The translations under genes were made by a program, and so were the position numbers. The notes under the pieces are model-generated. The model searched no databases. It saw only the letters and a list, made by a program, of their open reading frames with translations, and was not told the origin of the DNA. Below, in pieces: positions 33,590 to 41,449 of a DNA stretch of 64,000 bases. Positions within the stretch are counted from its first letter, which is position 1, and each line of letters opens with the position of its first letter. Origin of the DNA: Kribbella pittospori (lineage in GTDB: Bacteria; Actinomycetota; Actinomycetes; Propionibacteriales; Kribbellaceae); contig NZ_SJKB01000006.1 in NCBI RefSeq assembly GCF_004331465.1, forward strand, positions 310,001 through 374,000, written 5' to 3'.

Positions 33590-34555
33590 CTACTCAGCCG
33601 GTTGCCAAATATCAGTCCGAGTCATCCCAGCAGCACGACCTTTGGCCGACACCACAAGCGCCATTTTCCGCGACGCTTCATCGATCATCTCGTCGCCGAG
33701 CATGACGGCCCCGCGCGCCCCGCCGGCCGCAGATGTGTAGTGGTCGTAGGCGTCGAGGATGTTCTCGGCGTGGTCGTAGTCCTCCTGCCGCGGCGAATAC
33801 ACCTCATTGGCCGCAGCGATCTGATCCGGATGCAACACCCACTTCCCATCGAAGCCGAGCGCCGCGGACCGACCGGCGACGCGGCGGAAGCCGTCTACAT
33901 CCTTGATTTGAAGGTACGGACCGTCGATCGCCTGCTTCCCGTGGGCCCGCGCGGCCATCAGGATCTGCATGAGGATGTAGTGGTACGCGTCGCCGACGTC
34001 GTACCCGGGCGGCTGCTCACCCACGACCAGCGACTTCATGTTGATCGACGCCATGAAGTCGGCCGGGCCGAAGATGATCGTCTCGACGCGGGGTGATGCG
34101 GTGGCGATCGCGTTCACGTTGGTGAGGCCGAGGGCGTTCTCGATCTGCGCCTCGATGCCGATCCGGCCGGGCTCGTAGCCGTGCACCTTCTCGAGTTGGG
34201 TGAGCAGCAGGTCGAGCGCGACGACCTGCTCGGCGGTCTGCACCTTCGGCAGCATGATGCAGTCCAGGTTCGCGCCGGCGCCGGCGACGACCTCGATGAC
34301 GTCGGCGTACGTCCATTCGGTGGTCCAGTCGTTCACCCGGACGACGCGGATCTTGGTGCCCCAGCCGCCTTCGTTCAGTGCGGCGACGATGTTCTTGCGG
34401 GCGTCCACCTTGGCGATCGGCGCGACCGAGTCCTCCAGGTCGAGGAACACCTGGTCGGCGTCCAGGCCCTTCGCCTTGGCCAGGAACCGCGGGTTCGACC
34501 CCGGCGTGGCCAGGCAGGACCGCCTGCTGCGCAAGGTAGTTGTCTGATCAGCCAT
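33590..34555 (-). CDS. HpcH/HpaI-type CoA ester lyase, probable beta-methylmalyl-CoA/malyl-CoA lyase
   Basis: A 321-residue CitE-like TIM barrel. It has RRSCLATPGSNPRFLAKA, DQVFLDLEDSVAP (metal-binding E/D), MLPKVQTAEQV, GIEAQIENALGL and FGPADFMASINM. It is very like the Streptomyces lyase encoded next to meaA and ccr, which cleaves beta-methylmalyl-CoA to glyoxylate and propionyl-CoA in the ethylmalonyl-CoA pathway. Here the partner genes lie 5-10 kb away and are not in one operon; ccr and meaA homologues are not in the window. Function inferred from family and linkage. Confidence 0.82.
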   Translation of the reverse strand: MADQTTTLRSRRSCLATPGSNPRFLAKAKGLDADQVFLDLEDSVAPIAKVDARKNIVAALNEGGWGTKIRVVRVNDWTTEWTYADVIEVVAGAGANLDCIMLPKVQTAEQVVALDLLLTQLEKVHGYEPGRIGIEAQIENALGLTNVNAIATASPRVETIIFGPADFMASINMKSLVVGEQPPGYDVGDAYHYILMQILMAARAHGKQAIDGPYLQIKDVDGFRRVAGRSAALGFDGKWVLHPDQIAAANEVYSPRQEDYDHAENILDAYDHYTSAAGGARGAVMLGDEMIDEASRKMALVVSAKGRAAGMTRTDIWQPAE

Positions 34556-34705
34556 CGCCGTCGTCCTCCAACTCGGGTTACCCGCCGGTCACGGGCAGCG
34601 TACGGCGAACCCGCGGCGAGGTCCGGTGATCGGGCTCACTTCCCCGCCCAGTGTGTCCGGTTTCACCGCCGCCCGAAGGACGGCTCGGTGTGACAACCTG
34701 GGTGC

Positions 34706-35233
34706 GTGACCATCGAGGACGCTGCCGCCGAGATCGCCGGCGTCATGAAGAAGGCCGGCCTGGTCTGGCTGTCCTGGAACGGCGGACGCCCCGCACCGGC
34801 CTGGTTCGCCACAGTCGACGGCCAGTACGTCGTACTCGCGGATGCAGCCGAGAGCGCAGAGCAGCCGCTGCCCGGACTGGCCACGGCCGGCTCGGCGGAC
34901 GTCGTCGTGCCGGCCAAGCCCGCTACCAATCGTCTGGCGAGCTGGAAGGCGACAGTACGACGACTGGAGCCGGGTAGCGACGAGTGGACAACAGCAGCCC
35001 AGGTACTGCGCACCGAGCGGCTCAACGCTGCCGGACTGGACACACAACTCGAGCGCTGGAAGACCGAAGCGGACCTGCTCGTGCTCGAGCCCACCGGTGA
35101 AATCACCGAGGCCGCTGGGCGGTATGACGCCACTCCGCGGGCCGAAGCGCCGGTCGGTACCAAGGCGACCACCCGAGGCAAGCCACCCGTCACCCTGCAC
35201 CGCCCCATCCGCCGCCGCCCGCGCCTGAGCTGA
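34706..35233 (+). CDS. Conserved hypothetical protein
   Basis: A 175-residue soluble protein. The N-terminal half (VWLSWNGGRPAPAWFATVDGQYVVLADAAESAEQPLPGL) looks like a split-barrel, flavin-reductase-like fold, but I cannot assign it. The C-terminus is basic and low-complexity (TKATTRGKPPVTLHRPIRRRPR). GTG 34706 is the first start in frame. It is on the same strand as, and 110 bp before, the MgtE-N/CBS gene, within the conserved block that contains mrp, tatB and sigE. Confidence 0.7.
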   Translation: MTIEDAAAEIAGVMKKAGLVWLSWNGGRPAPAWFATVDGQYVVLADAAESAEQPLPGLATAGSADVVVPAKPATNRLASWKATVRRLEPGSDEWTTAAQVLRTERLNAAGLDTQLERWKTEADLLVLEPTGEITEAAGRYDATPRAEAPVGTKATTRGKPPVTLHRPIRRRPRLS

Positions 35234-35263
35234 GACTCCTCTCTGGCGGGTTAGCCTTCGAGC

Positions 35264-35347
35264 ATGAACGAGCGGAGCGAGTTCATCAAAAAGCACAGCG
35301 CGCTCATCCGCTCATCCACGCCCGCAGCGGAGCGAGGACGCGGATGA
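35264..35347 (+). CDS. Leaderless 27-codon upstream ORF, candidate leader peptide
   Basis: ATG 35264 is 6 nt after TAGCCT (35252-35257) and encodes a 27-residue peptide, starting MNERSEFIKKHSALIRSS, whose TGA overlaps the ATG of the MgtE-N/CBS gene (ATGA at 35344-35347). Ribosomes finishing it would be placed on the next start codon. Translation would also cross the left arm of the hairpin that sequesters that start. The peptide itself has no recognisable family, so this may be only a leader. Confidence 0.5.
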   Translation: MNERSEFIKKHSALIRSSTPAAERGRG

Positions 35348-35353
35348 GCGGAT
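35306..35353 (+). promoter_or_regulatory. Hairpin sequestering the start codon of the MgtE-N/CBS gene
   Basis: ATCCGCTCATCC (35306-35317) and GGATGAGCGGAT (35342-35353) form a perfect 12-bp stem. The ATG at 35344 lies in the right arm and a GAGG ribosome site (35334-35337) lies in the 24-nt loop. The left arm lies within the 27-codon ORF. Confidence 0.6.
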
Positions 35354-36624
35354 CACCGTCGCGCGTGTATGTGGCTCGGCTGGCCGGTCTCCCTGTGTAC
35401 GACCCGAACGGGGACCAGGTCGGCAAGGTCCGCGACGTCGTGGCGATGATGCGGCAGGGCACGCAGCCGCCACGGGTGCTCGGTCTGGTCGTGGAGGTGT
35501 TCACCCGGCGGCGCATCTTCCTGCCGATGACCCGGGTGACGAACGTCGACGTCGGACACGTCACCACCACCGGACTGGTGAACATGCGCCGGTTCGAGCA
35601 GCGCCCGACCGAGGTGCTGGTACTCGGCGAGATGCTGGACCGCACTGTCACCGTTCTCGAGACCGGCGCGACCGCAGTGGTGTTCGACATGGCCATGGAG
35701 CAGTGGCGGACGCGGGACTGGGTGCTGTCGAAGGTGGCGGTGCGCGAGGGCGGCAAGCGGTTCCGGCGGCGCGGGCAGTCGCATGTGTTCGACTGGGCCG
35801 ATGTGAGCGGCTTCGCCCAGGTCGAGGAGGGGCAGGGCGCAACCCACATTCTGGCTGCGTTCGAGTCGATGAAGGCCGCGGACCTGGCCGCCGTACTGCA
35901 TGATCTGTCGCCCAAGCGGCGTAAGGAGATCGCGGCCGCGCTGGAAGACGAGCGGCTGGCCGACGTACTGGAGGAGCTGCCCGAGGACGACCAGGTGGAG
36001 ATTCTGGCCGCCCTGGACACCGAGCGCGCGGCGGACGTGCTCGAGGAGATGTCACCGGACGATGCGGCTGACCTGATTGCCGAACTGCCCACCGAGACCG
36101 CCGAGGCCCTGCTCACCTTGATGGAGCCGGACGAGGCCGAGGATGTACGTCGTCTGCTCACCTACGAGGAGCGCACGGCCGGTGGACTGATGACGTCCGA
36201 GCCGGTGATCCTGCCGGCGGACGCGACCGTCGCAGACGCGCTGGCCCACGTCCGCAACGCCGATCTGAGTCCCGCACTGGCCGCCATGATCTACGTCTGC
36301 CGGCCGCCGCTGGAGACTCCGACCGGGCGGTTCATCGGCATCGGCCACATCCAGCGGCTGCTCCGCGAACCACCCTCCGAGCTGGTGTCCGCCGTACTGG
36401 ACACCGATCTGGACGGACTGCGGCCGGACGACAGCCTGACCACGGTCAGCAAGTACCTGGCGACCTACAACCTGGTCGCGGCGCCGGTGCTCAACGACGA
36501 AGGACGGCTGCTCGGTGCGGTCACGGTCGACGACGTACTCGACCATCTACTCCCCGACGACTGGCGTGAATCCGATCAGCCCGGCGACAACGACTCGCAG
36601 GAGGTGGACCACGATGCCTCGTGA
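35344..36624 (+). CDS. PRC-barrel/MgtE-N/CBS domain protein
   Basis: A 426-residue cytoplasmic protein. Residues 5-75 form a PRC-barrel-like domain (VYDPNGDQVGKVRDVVAMM). Residues about 165-275 form an MgtE N-terminal superhelix (LEELPEDDQVEILAALDTERAADVLEEM), and two CBS motifs follow (MTSEPVILPADATVADAL and VLNDEGRLLGAVTVDDVL). There is no membrane part, so it is not a transporter itself; it probably senses Mg or nucleotides. It overlaps the DUF1003 gene by 11 bp. The same pair lies near mrp in M. tuberculosis (Rv1232c/Rv1233c, from memory). The start is set by the ATGA overlap with the upstream mini-ORF. Confidence 0.85.
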   Translation: MSGSPSRVYVARLAGLPVYDPNGDQVGKVRDVVAMMRQGTQPPRVLGLVVEVFTRRRIFLPMTRVTNVDVGHVTTTGLVNMRRFEQRPTEVLVLGEMLDRTVTVLETGATAVVFDMAMEQWRTRDWVLSKVAVREGGKRFRRRGQSHVFDWADVSGFAQVEEGQGATHILAAFESMKAADLAAVLHDLSPKRRKEIAAALEDERLADVLEELPEDDQVEILAALDTERAADVLEEMSPDDAADLIAELPTETAEALLTLMEPDEAEDVRRLLTYEERTAGGLMTSEPVILPADATVADALAHVRNADLSPALAAMIYVCRPPLETPTGRFIGIGHIQRLLREPPSELVSAVLDTDLDGLRPDDSLTTVSKYLATYNLVAAPVLNDEGRLLGAVTVDDVLDHLLPDDWRESDQPGDNDSQEVDHDAS

Positions 36625-37144
36625 CGACCGCAGCACCGACGACCGCCGCCTGCGCGGTACGGCGCGGCTCGACGTACCGCGGGACTGGCGGCGGACGTTC
36701 GTACCGCGGCCGTCGTACGACGCCGACGCGTTCGGGCGGCTGTCGGAACGGATCGCCCGCTTCCTCGGGACCGGGCAGTTCCTGGTCTACATGACCGCGA
36801 CGATCCTGTTCTGGGTCGCCTGGAACATCTTCGCGCCGGAGAGCCTGCGGTTCGACCAGTACCCGTTCATCTTCCTGACGCTGGCGCTCAGCCTGCAGGC
36901 GTCGTACGCCGCTCCGCTCATCCTGCTGGCGCAGAACCGGCAGGAGGCACGCGACCGGGTGCAGTACGAACGCGACCGCGACGTCGACGCCCGGACCCGT
37001 GCGGACATGGAGTTCCTGGCCCGCGAGATGGCCTCGCTGCGGATGGCCGTCGGCGAGGTCGCGACCCGCGACTTCCTCCGCTCCGAGCTGCGCGCGCTGC
37101 TCGCCGATCTGGACCTCAAGAGCCGCGAAGACGATCGCGTTTGA
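36614..37144 (+). CDS. DUF1003 family membrane protein
   Basis: A 176-residue protein with two central membrane helices (FLVYMTATILFWVAWNIF and YPFIFLTLALSLQASYAAPLILLA) and a long charged C-terminal helix typical of DUF1003. ATG 36614 lies inside the end of the MgtE-N/CBS gene, with GAGG upstream. Function unknown; the pairing with a Mg-sensing domain protein suggests a joint role at the membrane. Confidence 0.9.
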   Translation: MPRDDRSTDDRRLRGTARLDVPRDWRRTFVPRPSYDADAFGRLSERIARFLGTGQFLVYMTATILFWVAWNIFAPESLRFDQYPFIFLTLALSLQASYAAPLILLAQNRQEARDRVQYERDRDVDARTRADMEFLAREMASLRMAVGEVATRDFLRSELRALLADLDLKSREDDRV

Positions 37145-37193
37145 CCTCTTTGGAGCCGAGATACTCTCGCTATCAGGTGAGGAAGGACGTGGA

Positions 37194-38093
37194 ATGAAGA
37201 CTCGATTCGCGCCTGATCGCGGCCTCAGCCGCCGGATGGTGATGACCAGTTTCCTGCTCGGTCTGCTGTACGTCGCGTTCGTCGCGCTGCTGATCGCGCT
37301 GACCGGGAGCGCCGTACTGGCCGTCGTGATCGCGGCCGGGGCGTTGTTCGTGCAGTACTGGTTCTCGGACCGGATCGCGTTGTACGCGATGCGCGGGCGG
37401 ATCGTCAACCCGAAGGAGGCGCCGCAATTGCACGGCGCGATCGACCGGCTGTGCGCCCTGGCCGACATGCCGAAGCCGCGGGTCGCCGTCGCCGACGTCG
37501 ACCTGCCGAACGCCTTCGCCACCGGGCGCAACCCGAAGAACGCGGTCGTCTGCGTGACCACCGGGATGATGCGCCGGCTGGACGCGGACGAGCTCGAGGG
37601 CGTCCTGTCGCACGAGCTGTCCCACGTCGCCCACCGCGACGTCGCGGTGATGACCATCGCGTCGTTCCTCGGCGTACTCGCCGGCCTCATCACCCGCTTC
37701 GGCCTGTACGGCGGACTGAGCCGGAACCGCGACCAGAACGCGGCGGTGATCGTGCTGACCGTGATCCTGGTATCCGTCGTCGTCTACGCCATCTCGTTCC
37801 TGCTGACGCGGGCGCTGTCGCGCTACCGCGAGCTCGCGGCCGACCGGGCCGGCGCCATGCTGACCGGCAGACCATCGGCGCTGGCCTCGGCGCTGACCAA
37901 GATCAGTGGGGACATCGCCCGGATACCGTCGCGCGACCTGCGCCAGGCGGAGGCGTTCAACGCGTTCTTCTTCGCCCCGGCGATCTCGGGCCAGGGCAAG
38001 AGCCTGTCCTCGCTGCTCTCCACGCACCCGCCGCTGGAGACACGCCTCGACCGCCTCGGTGTGCTGTCGCGCGAGCTGGGCGAGCAAGCTTAG
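37194..38093 (+). CDS. htpX: M48 family membrane metalloprotease (HtpX-like)
   Basis: A 299-residue zinc protease with an N-terminal pair of membrane helices, the zinc motif HELSH (in VLSHELSHVAHRD, near residue 143), another helix pair, and the third zinc ligand in ELAADRAGA. It probably degrades damaged membrane proteins under stress. Its start has AGGAAGG upstream. Next to it, 3 bp after the stop, is PspAB, so both are probably part of the envelope stress response. Confidence 0.9.
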   Translation: MKTRFAPDRGLSRRMVMTSFLLGLLYVAFVALLIALTGSAVLAVVIAAGALFVQYWFSDRIALYAMRGRIVNPKEAPQLHGAIDRLCALADMPKPRVAVADVDLPNAFATGRNPKNAVVCVTTGMMRRLDADELEGVLSHELSHVAHRDVAVMTIASFLGVLAGLITRFGLYGGLSRNRDQNAAVIVLTVILVSVVVYAISFLLTRALSRYRELAADRAGAMLTGRPSALASALTKISGDIARIPSRDLRQAEAFNAFFFAPAISGQGKSLSSLLSTHPPLETRLDRLGVLSRELGEQA

Positions 38094-38096
38094 GTC

Positions 38097-38660
38097 ATGG
38101 GCCTTCTCGACATCCTGCTCGGCCGGAGCAAAGCCGTCCCGCCGAACCTCGACCAGCTGTTCGCGCTTCCGTCGGCCGCGATCACGCTCGATACGGCAGC
38201 TGGTTACCGGCCGACCGGGAGTGGTTCGGTCTGCTTCAAGGCGGCCGAGGGCGGTGGCTTCTCGACGCTGCGCGAGGAGGTGGACAACCTGCTTGCGCTC
38301 GACAACGGGAAGTTCACCAGCCACACGGATTCGTACGGCTTCACCTGGCTGGTCCGGCAGACCACTCCGGACGACATTGAAGGCCTGGTCACCGATCTGC
38401 ACGCGGTGAACACGTCGCTGGTCGACGCCGGCTTCGGATCGGCGCTGCTGTGCACGCTGGTCGCCTTCACCAACGGCAGCAAGTCGCTAGGGCTGGTCTA
38501 CCTCTACAAGCGCGGTTCCTGGTACCCGTTCGTCCCCGCCGGCCAGGACCGCCGCGACAACGCCACCGAACTCCAGATCAAGTCGGTCATCGGCACCGAC
38601 CTCCGCTTCGAACAAGACCTCTCCCGCTGGTTCCCCATCTACGGCGCCCCGGGACTGTGA
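38097..38660 (+). CDS. pspAB: PspA-associated protein PspAB
   Basis: A 187-residue soluble protein that begins MGLLDILLGRSKAVPPNLDQLF and contains YGFTWLVRQTTPDDIEGLVTDLHAVN and a C-terminal FEQDLSRWFPIYGAPG. These are hallmarks, as I remember them, of the actinobacterial PspAB family encoded with HtpX. Its start is 3 bp after the protease stop, so it is co-translated. Its role in the phage-shock-like response is inferred; no PspA gene is in the window. Confidence 0.85.
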   Translation: MGLLDILLGRSKAVPPNLDQLFALPSAAITLDTAAGYRPTGSGSVCFKAAEGGGFSTLREEVDNLLALDNGKFTSHTDSYGFTWLVRQTTPDDIEGLVTDLHAVNTSLVDAGFGSALLCTLVAFTNGSKSLGLVYLYKRGSWYPFVPAGQDRRDNATELQIKSVIGTDLRFEQDLSRWFPIYGAPGL

Positions 38661-38737
38661 GGTAAGGGTTGCCTTGCCGGACCTACGTCACATGGACTGT
38701 GGTCGGGGTGGTTCGGGGGAGCACGTAGCCTGGGGGT

Positions 38738-39883
38738 ATGGCTCCCACTGCTGATCAGGTGACCACGGCGCTCGGCGGTGTACTGGATCCGGAGATCAAA
38801 AAGCCGATCACGGACCTGGGCATGGTCGAGTCGGTCGTCGTCCGCGACGACGGTGTCGTCGCGGTCCGGATTCTGCTGACCGTCGCAGGCTGTCCGATGA
38901 AGGACACCCTGCGCCGCGACACGACCGCCGCGGTCAGCAAACTCGACGGCGTCACCGGGGTCGAGATCGACCTGGGCGTGATGTCGGCCGAGCAGCGGGC
39001 TGCTCTGCAGACCCAGCTGCGCGGTGGCGTGGCCGAGAAGGAGATCCCGTTCTCCCGGCCGGACTCGCTGACCAAGGTGTTCGCGATCGCGTCCGGCAAG
39101 GGCGGCGTGGGCAAGTCCTCGGTGACGGTCAACCTCGCGGCCGCGATGGCGCGACAGGGGCTGCAGGTCGGCGTACTCGACGCGGACATCTACGGGCACT
39201 CGGTGCCGGCGATGTTCGGTGTCGCGGACGAGCGGCCGACCGCCGTGGACGACATGATCATGCCGGTGCCCGCGCACGGCGTGAAGGTGATCTCGATCGG
39301 CATGCTGAAGCCGAAGCGCGACCAGGTGGTCGCCTGGCGCGGCCCGATCCTGGACCGCGCGCTGGTGCAGATGCTGGCCGACGTGTACTGGGGCGACCTC
39401 GACGTACTCCTGCTCGACCTGCCGCCCGGCACCGGTGACATCGCGATCTCGGTCGGCCAGCGGCTGACCAGCGCCGAGGTCATCGTGGTGACGACCCCGC
39501 AGGAGGCCGCCGCCGAGGTGGCCGAGCGGGCCGGCACGATGGCGCAGATGGTGCACCAGCGCGTCGCCGGCGTGGTCGAGAACATGTCCTTCCTGCCCTG
39601 CCCGCACTGCGGCCCCGAGCACCGGATCGAGATCTTCGGCACCGGCGGCGGTACGCGGGTCGCGGAGACCCTGTCCGCACGCCTCGGCTACAAGATCCCG
39701 CTCCTCGGCGAGATCCCGCTGGACGAGCGTCTGCGCAGCGGCGGCGACCTGGGCAAGCCCCTGGCCATCACCGACCCGGAAACTCCCGCAGCGCAGGTCC
39801 TGACGCAGATCGCGGCCACCCTGGGCGGCCGCCCCCGAGGCCTGGCCGGCCGCCAGCTCGGCCTCTCCCCCGCGGGCCGCTGA
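38738..39883 (+). CDS. mrp: Mrp/NBP35-type Fe-S cluster carrier ATPase
   Basis: A 381-residue protein with an N-terminal MIP18/DUF59 domain (residues 5-85) and a P-loop ATPase domain with deviant Walker A GKGGVGKSS (120-128) and the cluster-binding CPHC pair. It assembles and transfers Fe-S clusters in the cytoplasm. TAGCCT lies 8 nt before ATG 38738, so the message is probably leaderless. It is placed between PspAB and TatB, as in the conserved actinobacterial neighbourhood. Confidence 0.95.
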   Translation: MAPTADQVTTALGGVLDPEIKKPITDLGMVESVVVRDDGVVAVRILLTVAGCPMKDTLRRDTTAAVSKLDGVTGVEIDLGVMSAEQRAALQTQLRGGVAEKEIPFSRPDSLTKVFAIASGKGGVGKSSVTVNLAAAMARQGLQVGVLDADIYGHSVPAMFGVADERPTAVDDMIMPVPAHGVKVISIGMLKPKRDQVVAWRGPILDRALVQMLADVYWGDLDVLLLDLPPGTGDIAISVGQRLTSAEVIVVTTPQEAAAEVAERAGTMAQMVHQRVAGVVENMSFLPCPHCGPEHRIEIFGTGGGTRVAETLSARLGYKIPLLGEIPLDERLRSGGDLGKPLAITDPETPAAQVLTQIAATLGGRPRGLAGRQLGLSPAGR

Positions 39884-39922
39884 CGGTCGCGCAGGACCCG
39901 TCCGCGTTGTTGACTAGGCCGG

Positions 39923-41026
39923 GTGCCGATTCCTTCTGAACATCCGGTCCTGACCGACGGCGTGGTGATCCTCCGCGGACCGCGACCGGACGACGTCCGC
40001 GGTCAGGCCGACCGTCAGCGCGAGGATCCTGCCCGTGGCTTCGACGAGGAGGACGCGCGGCGGTGGATCAGTTTCGGGATGACTGACGCGTGGGCCGCCG
40101 GCGAGCGCCTCGTGTTCGTTGTCGAACACCAGGGCCGGTACGCCGGTACCGCCGCACTGAAGCCTGATTCGGACGGCAACGCGCGACTGCACTACGGATT
40201 GTCGGAGTGGGCGCGTGGCTCCGGGGTGGCGAGTCGCGCCGTACGCCTGTTGCTGGAGTTCGGGTTCAGCACCTGTGAGTTCCGCGTGGTCCACTGGTGG
40301 GCGCGGGTCGGCAACTGGCCGTCGCGCCGGGTCGCGTGGGCGACCGGGTTCCGGCTGGGCGAAGCCATCCCCGGCCTGGTCAGGCAGAACGGCCGTCCGA
40401 TCGACGCCTGGACCGGCTGGATCGGCAGAGACGATCCCCGCTCGCCGCGCCGGCCGTGGTTCGACCATCCGGTGCTGGAGACGCCACGGCTGCGCCTGCG
40501 GACGTGGCGCGACGACGAGATCGCCCGTATCACCGCGGCCCGGACGAACGCGGCCACAGCACACTTCCTGCCCTTCATCCCCCAGCCCTTCACCGCGGAC
40601 GATGCCCGGCTCTGGCTCCGGAGCCTGGCCGAACAAGCCGCCGCGGGCATCCGCTACAACTGGTGCATCGCCGACGCCGGCACCGACGTCGGCCTGGGCA
40701 ATCTCACCCTGTTCAACATCTACCGTGACGCGGTCGGAGACGGTGAGATCGGGTACTGGACCCATCGCGACGCCCAGGGCCGCGGGGTTATGACAGAGGC
40801 CATCGAGCGGATGGCGCGCTGGTACTTCGCCACTGAGGAGGAGGGCGGGCTGGGTGGCCGCAAGCTCGTGATCCGAACTGCGGCCAGCAACCAGGCCGCT
40901 CGCAGAGTGGCAGAGAAGTCAGGCTTCCACCTGGCCGGGACCGAACGCGACGCGTTCCCGCTGGCCACCGGTTTGGACGGGCGGGTCACCTACGACCGGC
41001 TGGCTGCGGACCCTTCGCCACACTGA
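39923..41026 (+). CDS. Tandem GNAT N-acetyltransferase
   Basis: A 367-residue protein made of two RimJ/RimL-like GNAT domains: residues 10-175 (LSEWARGSGVASRAVRLLLEFGF) and 185-360 (THRDAQGRGVMTEAIERMARWYF). Both keep an acetyl-CoA loop, the second in better shape. GTG 39923 follows TAGGCC by 7 nt (probably leaderless). It is convergent with tatB, with 3 bp between stops. Substrate unknown; aminoglycoside or protein N-termini are possible for the family. Confidence 0.87.
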   Translation: MPIPSEHPVLTDGVVILRGPRPDDVRGQADRQREDPARGFDEEDARRWISFGMTDAWAAGERLVFVVEHQGRYAGTAALKPDSDGNARLHYGLSEWARGSGVASRAVRLLLEFGFSTCEFRVVHWWARVGNWPSRRVAWATGFRLGEAIPGLVRQNGRPIDAWTGWIGRDDPRSPRRPWFDHPVLETPRLRLRTWRDDEIARITAARTNAATAHFLPFIPQPFTADDARLWLRSLAEQAAAGIRYNWCIADAGTDVGLGNLTLFNIYRDAVGDGEIGYWTHRDAQGRGVMTEAIERMARWYFATEEEGGLGGRKLVIRTAASNQAARRVAEKSGFHLAGTERDAFPLATGLDGRVTYDRLAADPSPH

Positions 41027-41029
41027 AGG

Positions 41030-41377
41030 TCAGGTCGACTCGGGGTCGAAGGGTGCCTTCTGGCCGGCCGGCAGGCGGTCTGGCGTGGAGTCCATGAAGT
41101 CCGGAGTGCTGGTCGGCTTCTCGTCGTCGAAGTCGTCGGAGCCTTCGAGCAGGTGCTTGCGGACGAAGTTCTTGGGGTTCAGATCCTGCAGCTCGAGGTC
41201 GGCGAACTCCGGGCCGAGCTCGTTGCGCAGATCGTTCTGGGCGTTGCTGACCATCTGGCGGACCTGACGCAGCAACCGGCCCGCGGTGCGGGCGAACTCC
41301 GGCAGCCGATCCGGACCGAAGACGAGCACGGCGACGATCGCAATCACCACCAGCTCGAGTGGCCCGATGCCGAACAT
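41030..41377 (-). CDS. tatB: Sec-independent translocase subunit TatB
   Basis: A 115-residue protein with the TatA/B N-terminus (FGIGPLELVVIAIVAVLVFGPDRLPEFART: one membrane helix, hinge with FGP, amphipathic helix) followed by an acidic tail with QDLNPKNFVRKH. It works with TatA and TatC to export folded proteins such as the Tat-signal protein at 15046. It follows htrA, 72 bp away, in the order known from other actinobacteria. Confidence 0.93.
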   Translation of the reverse strand: MFGIGPLELVVIAIVAVLVFGPDRLPEFARTAGRLLRQVRQMVSNAQNDLRNELGPEFADLELQDLNPKNFVRKHLLEGSDDFDDEKPTSTPDFMDSTPDRLPAGQKAPFDPEST

Positions 41378-41449
41378 GTCCCCACCTCTCTGTACGTCGT
41401 TTCCGACGGCGTCCAGGGTAGCCGCCGTCCGGTGATACCGCCTGCCGGG

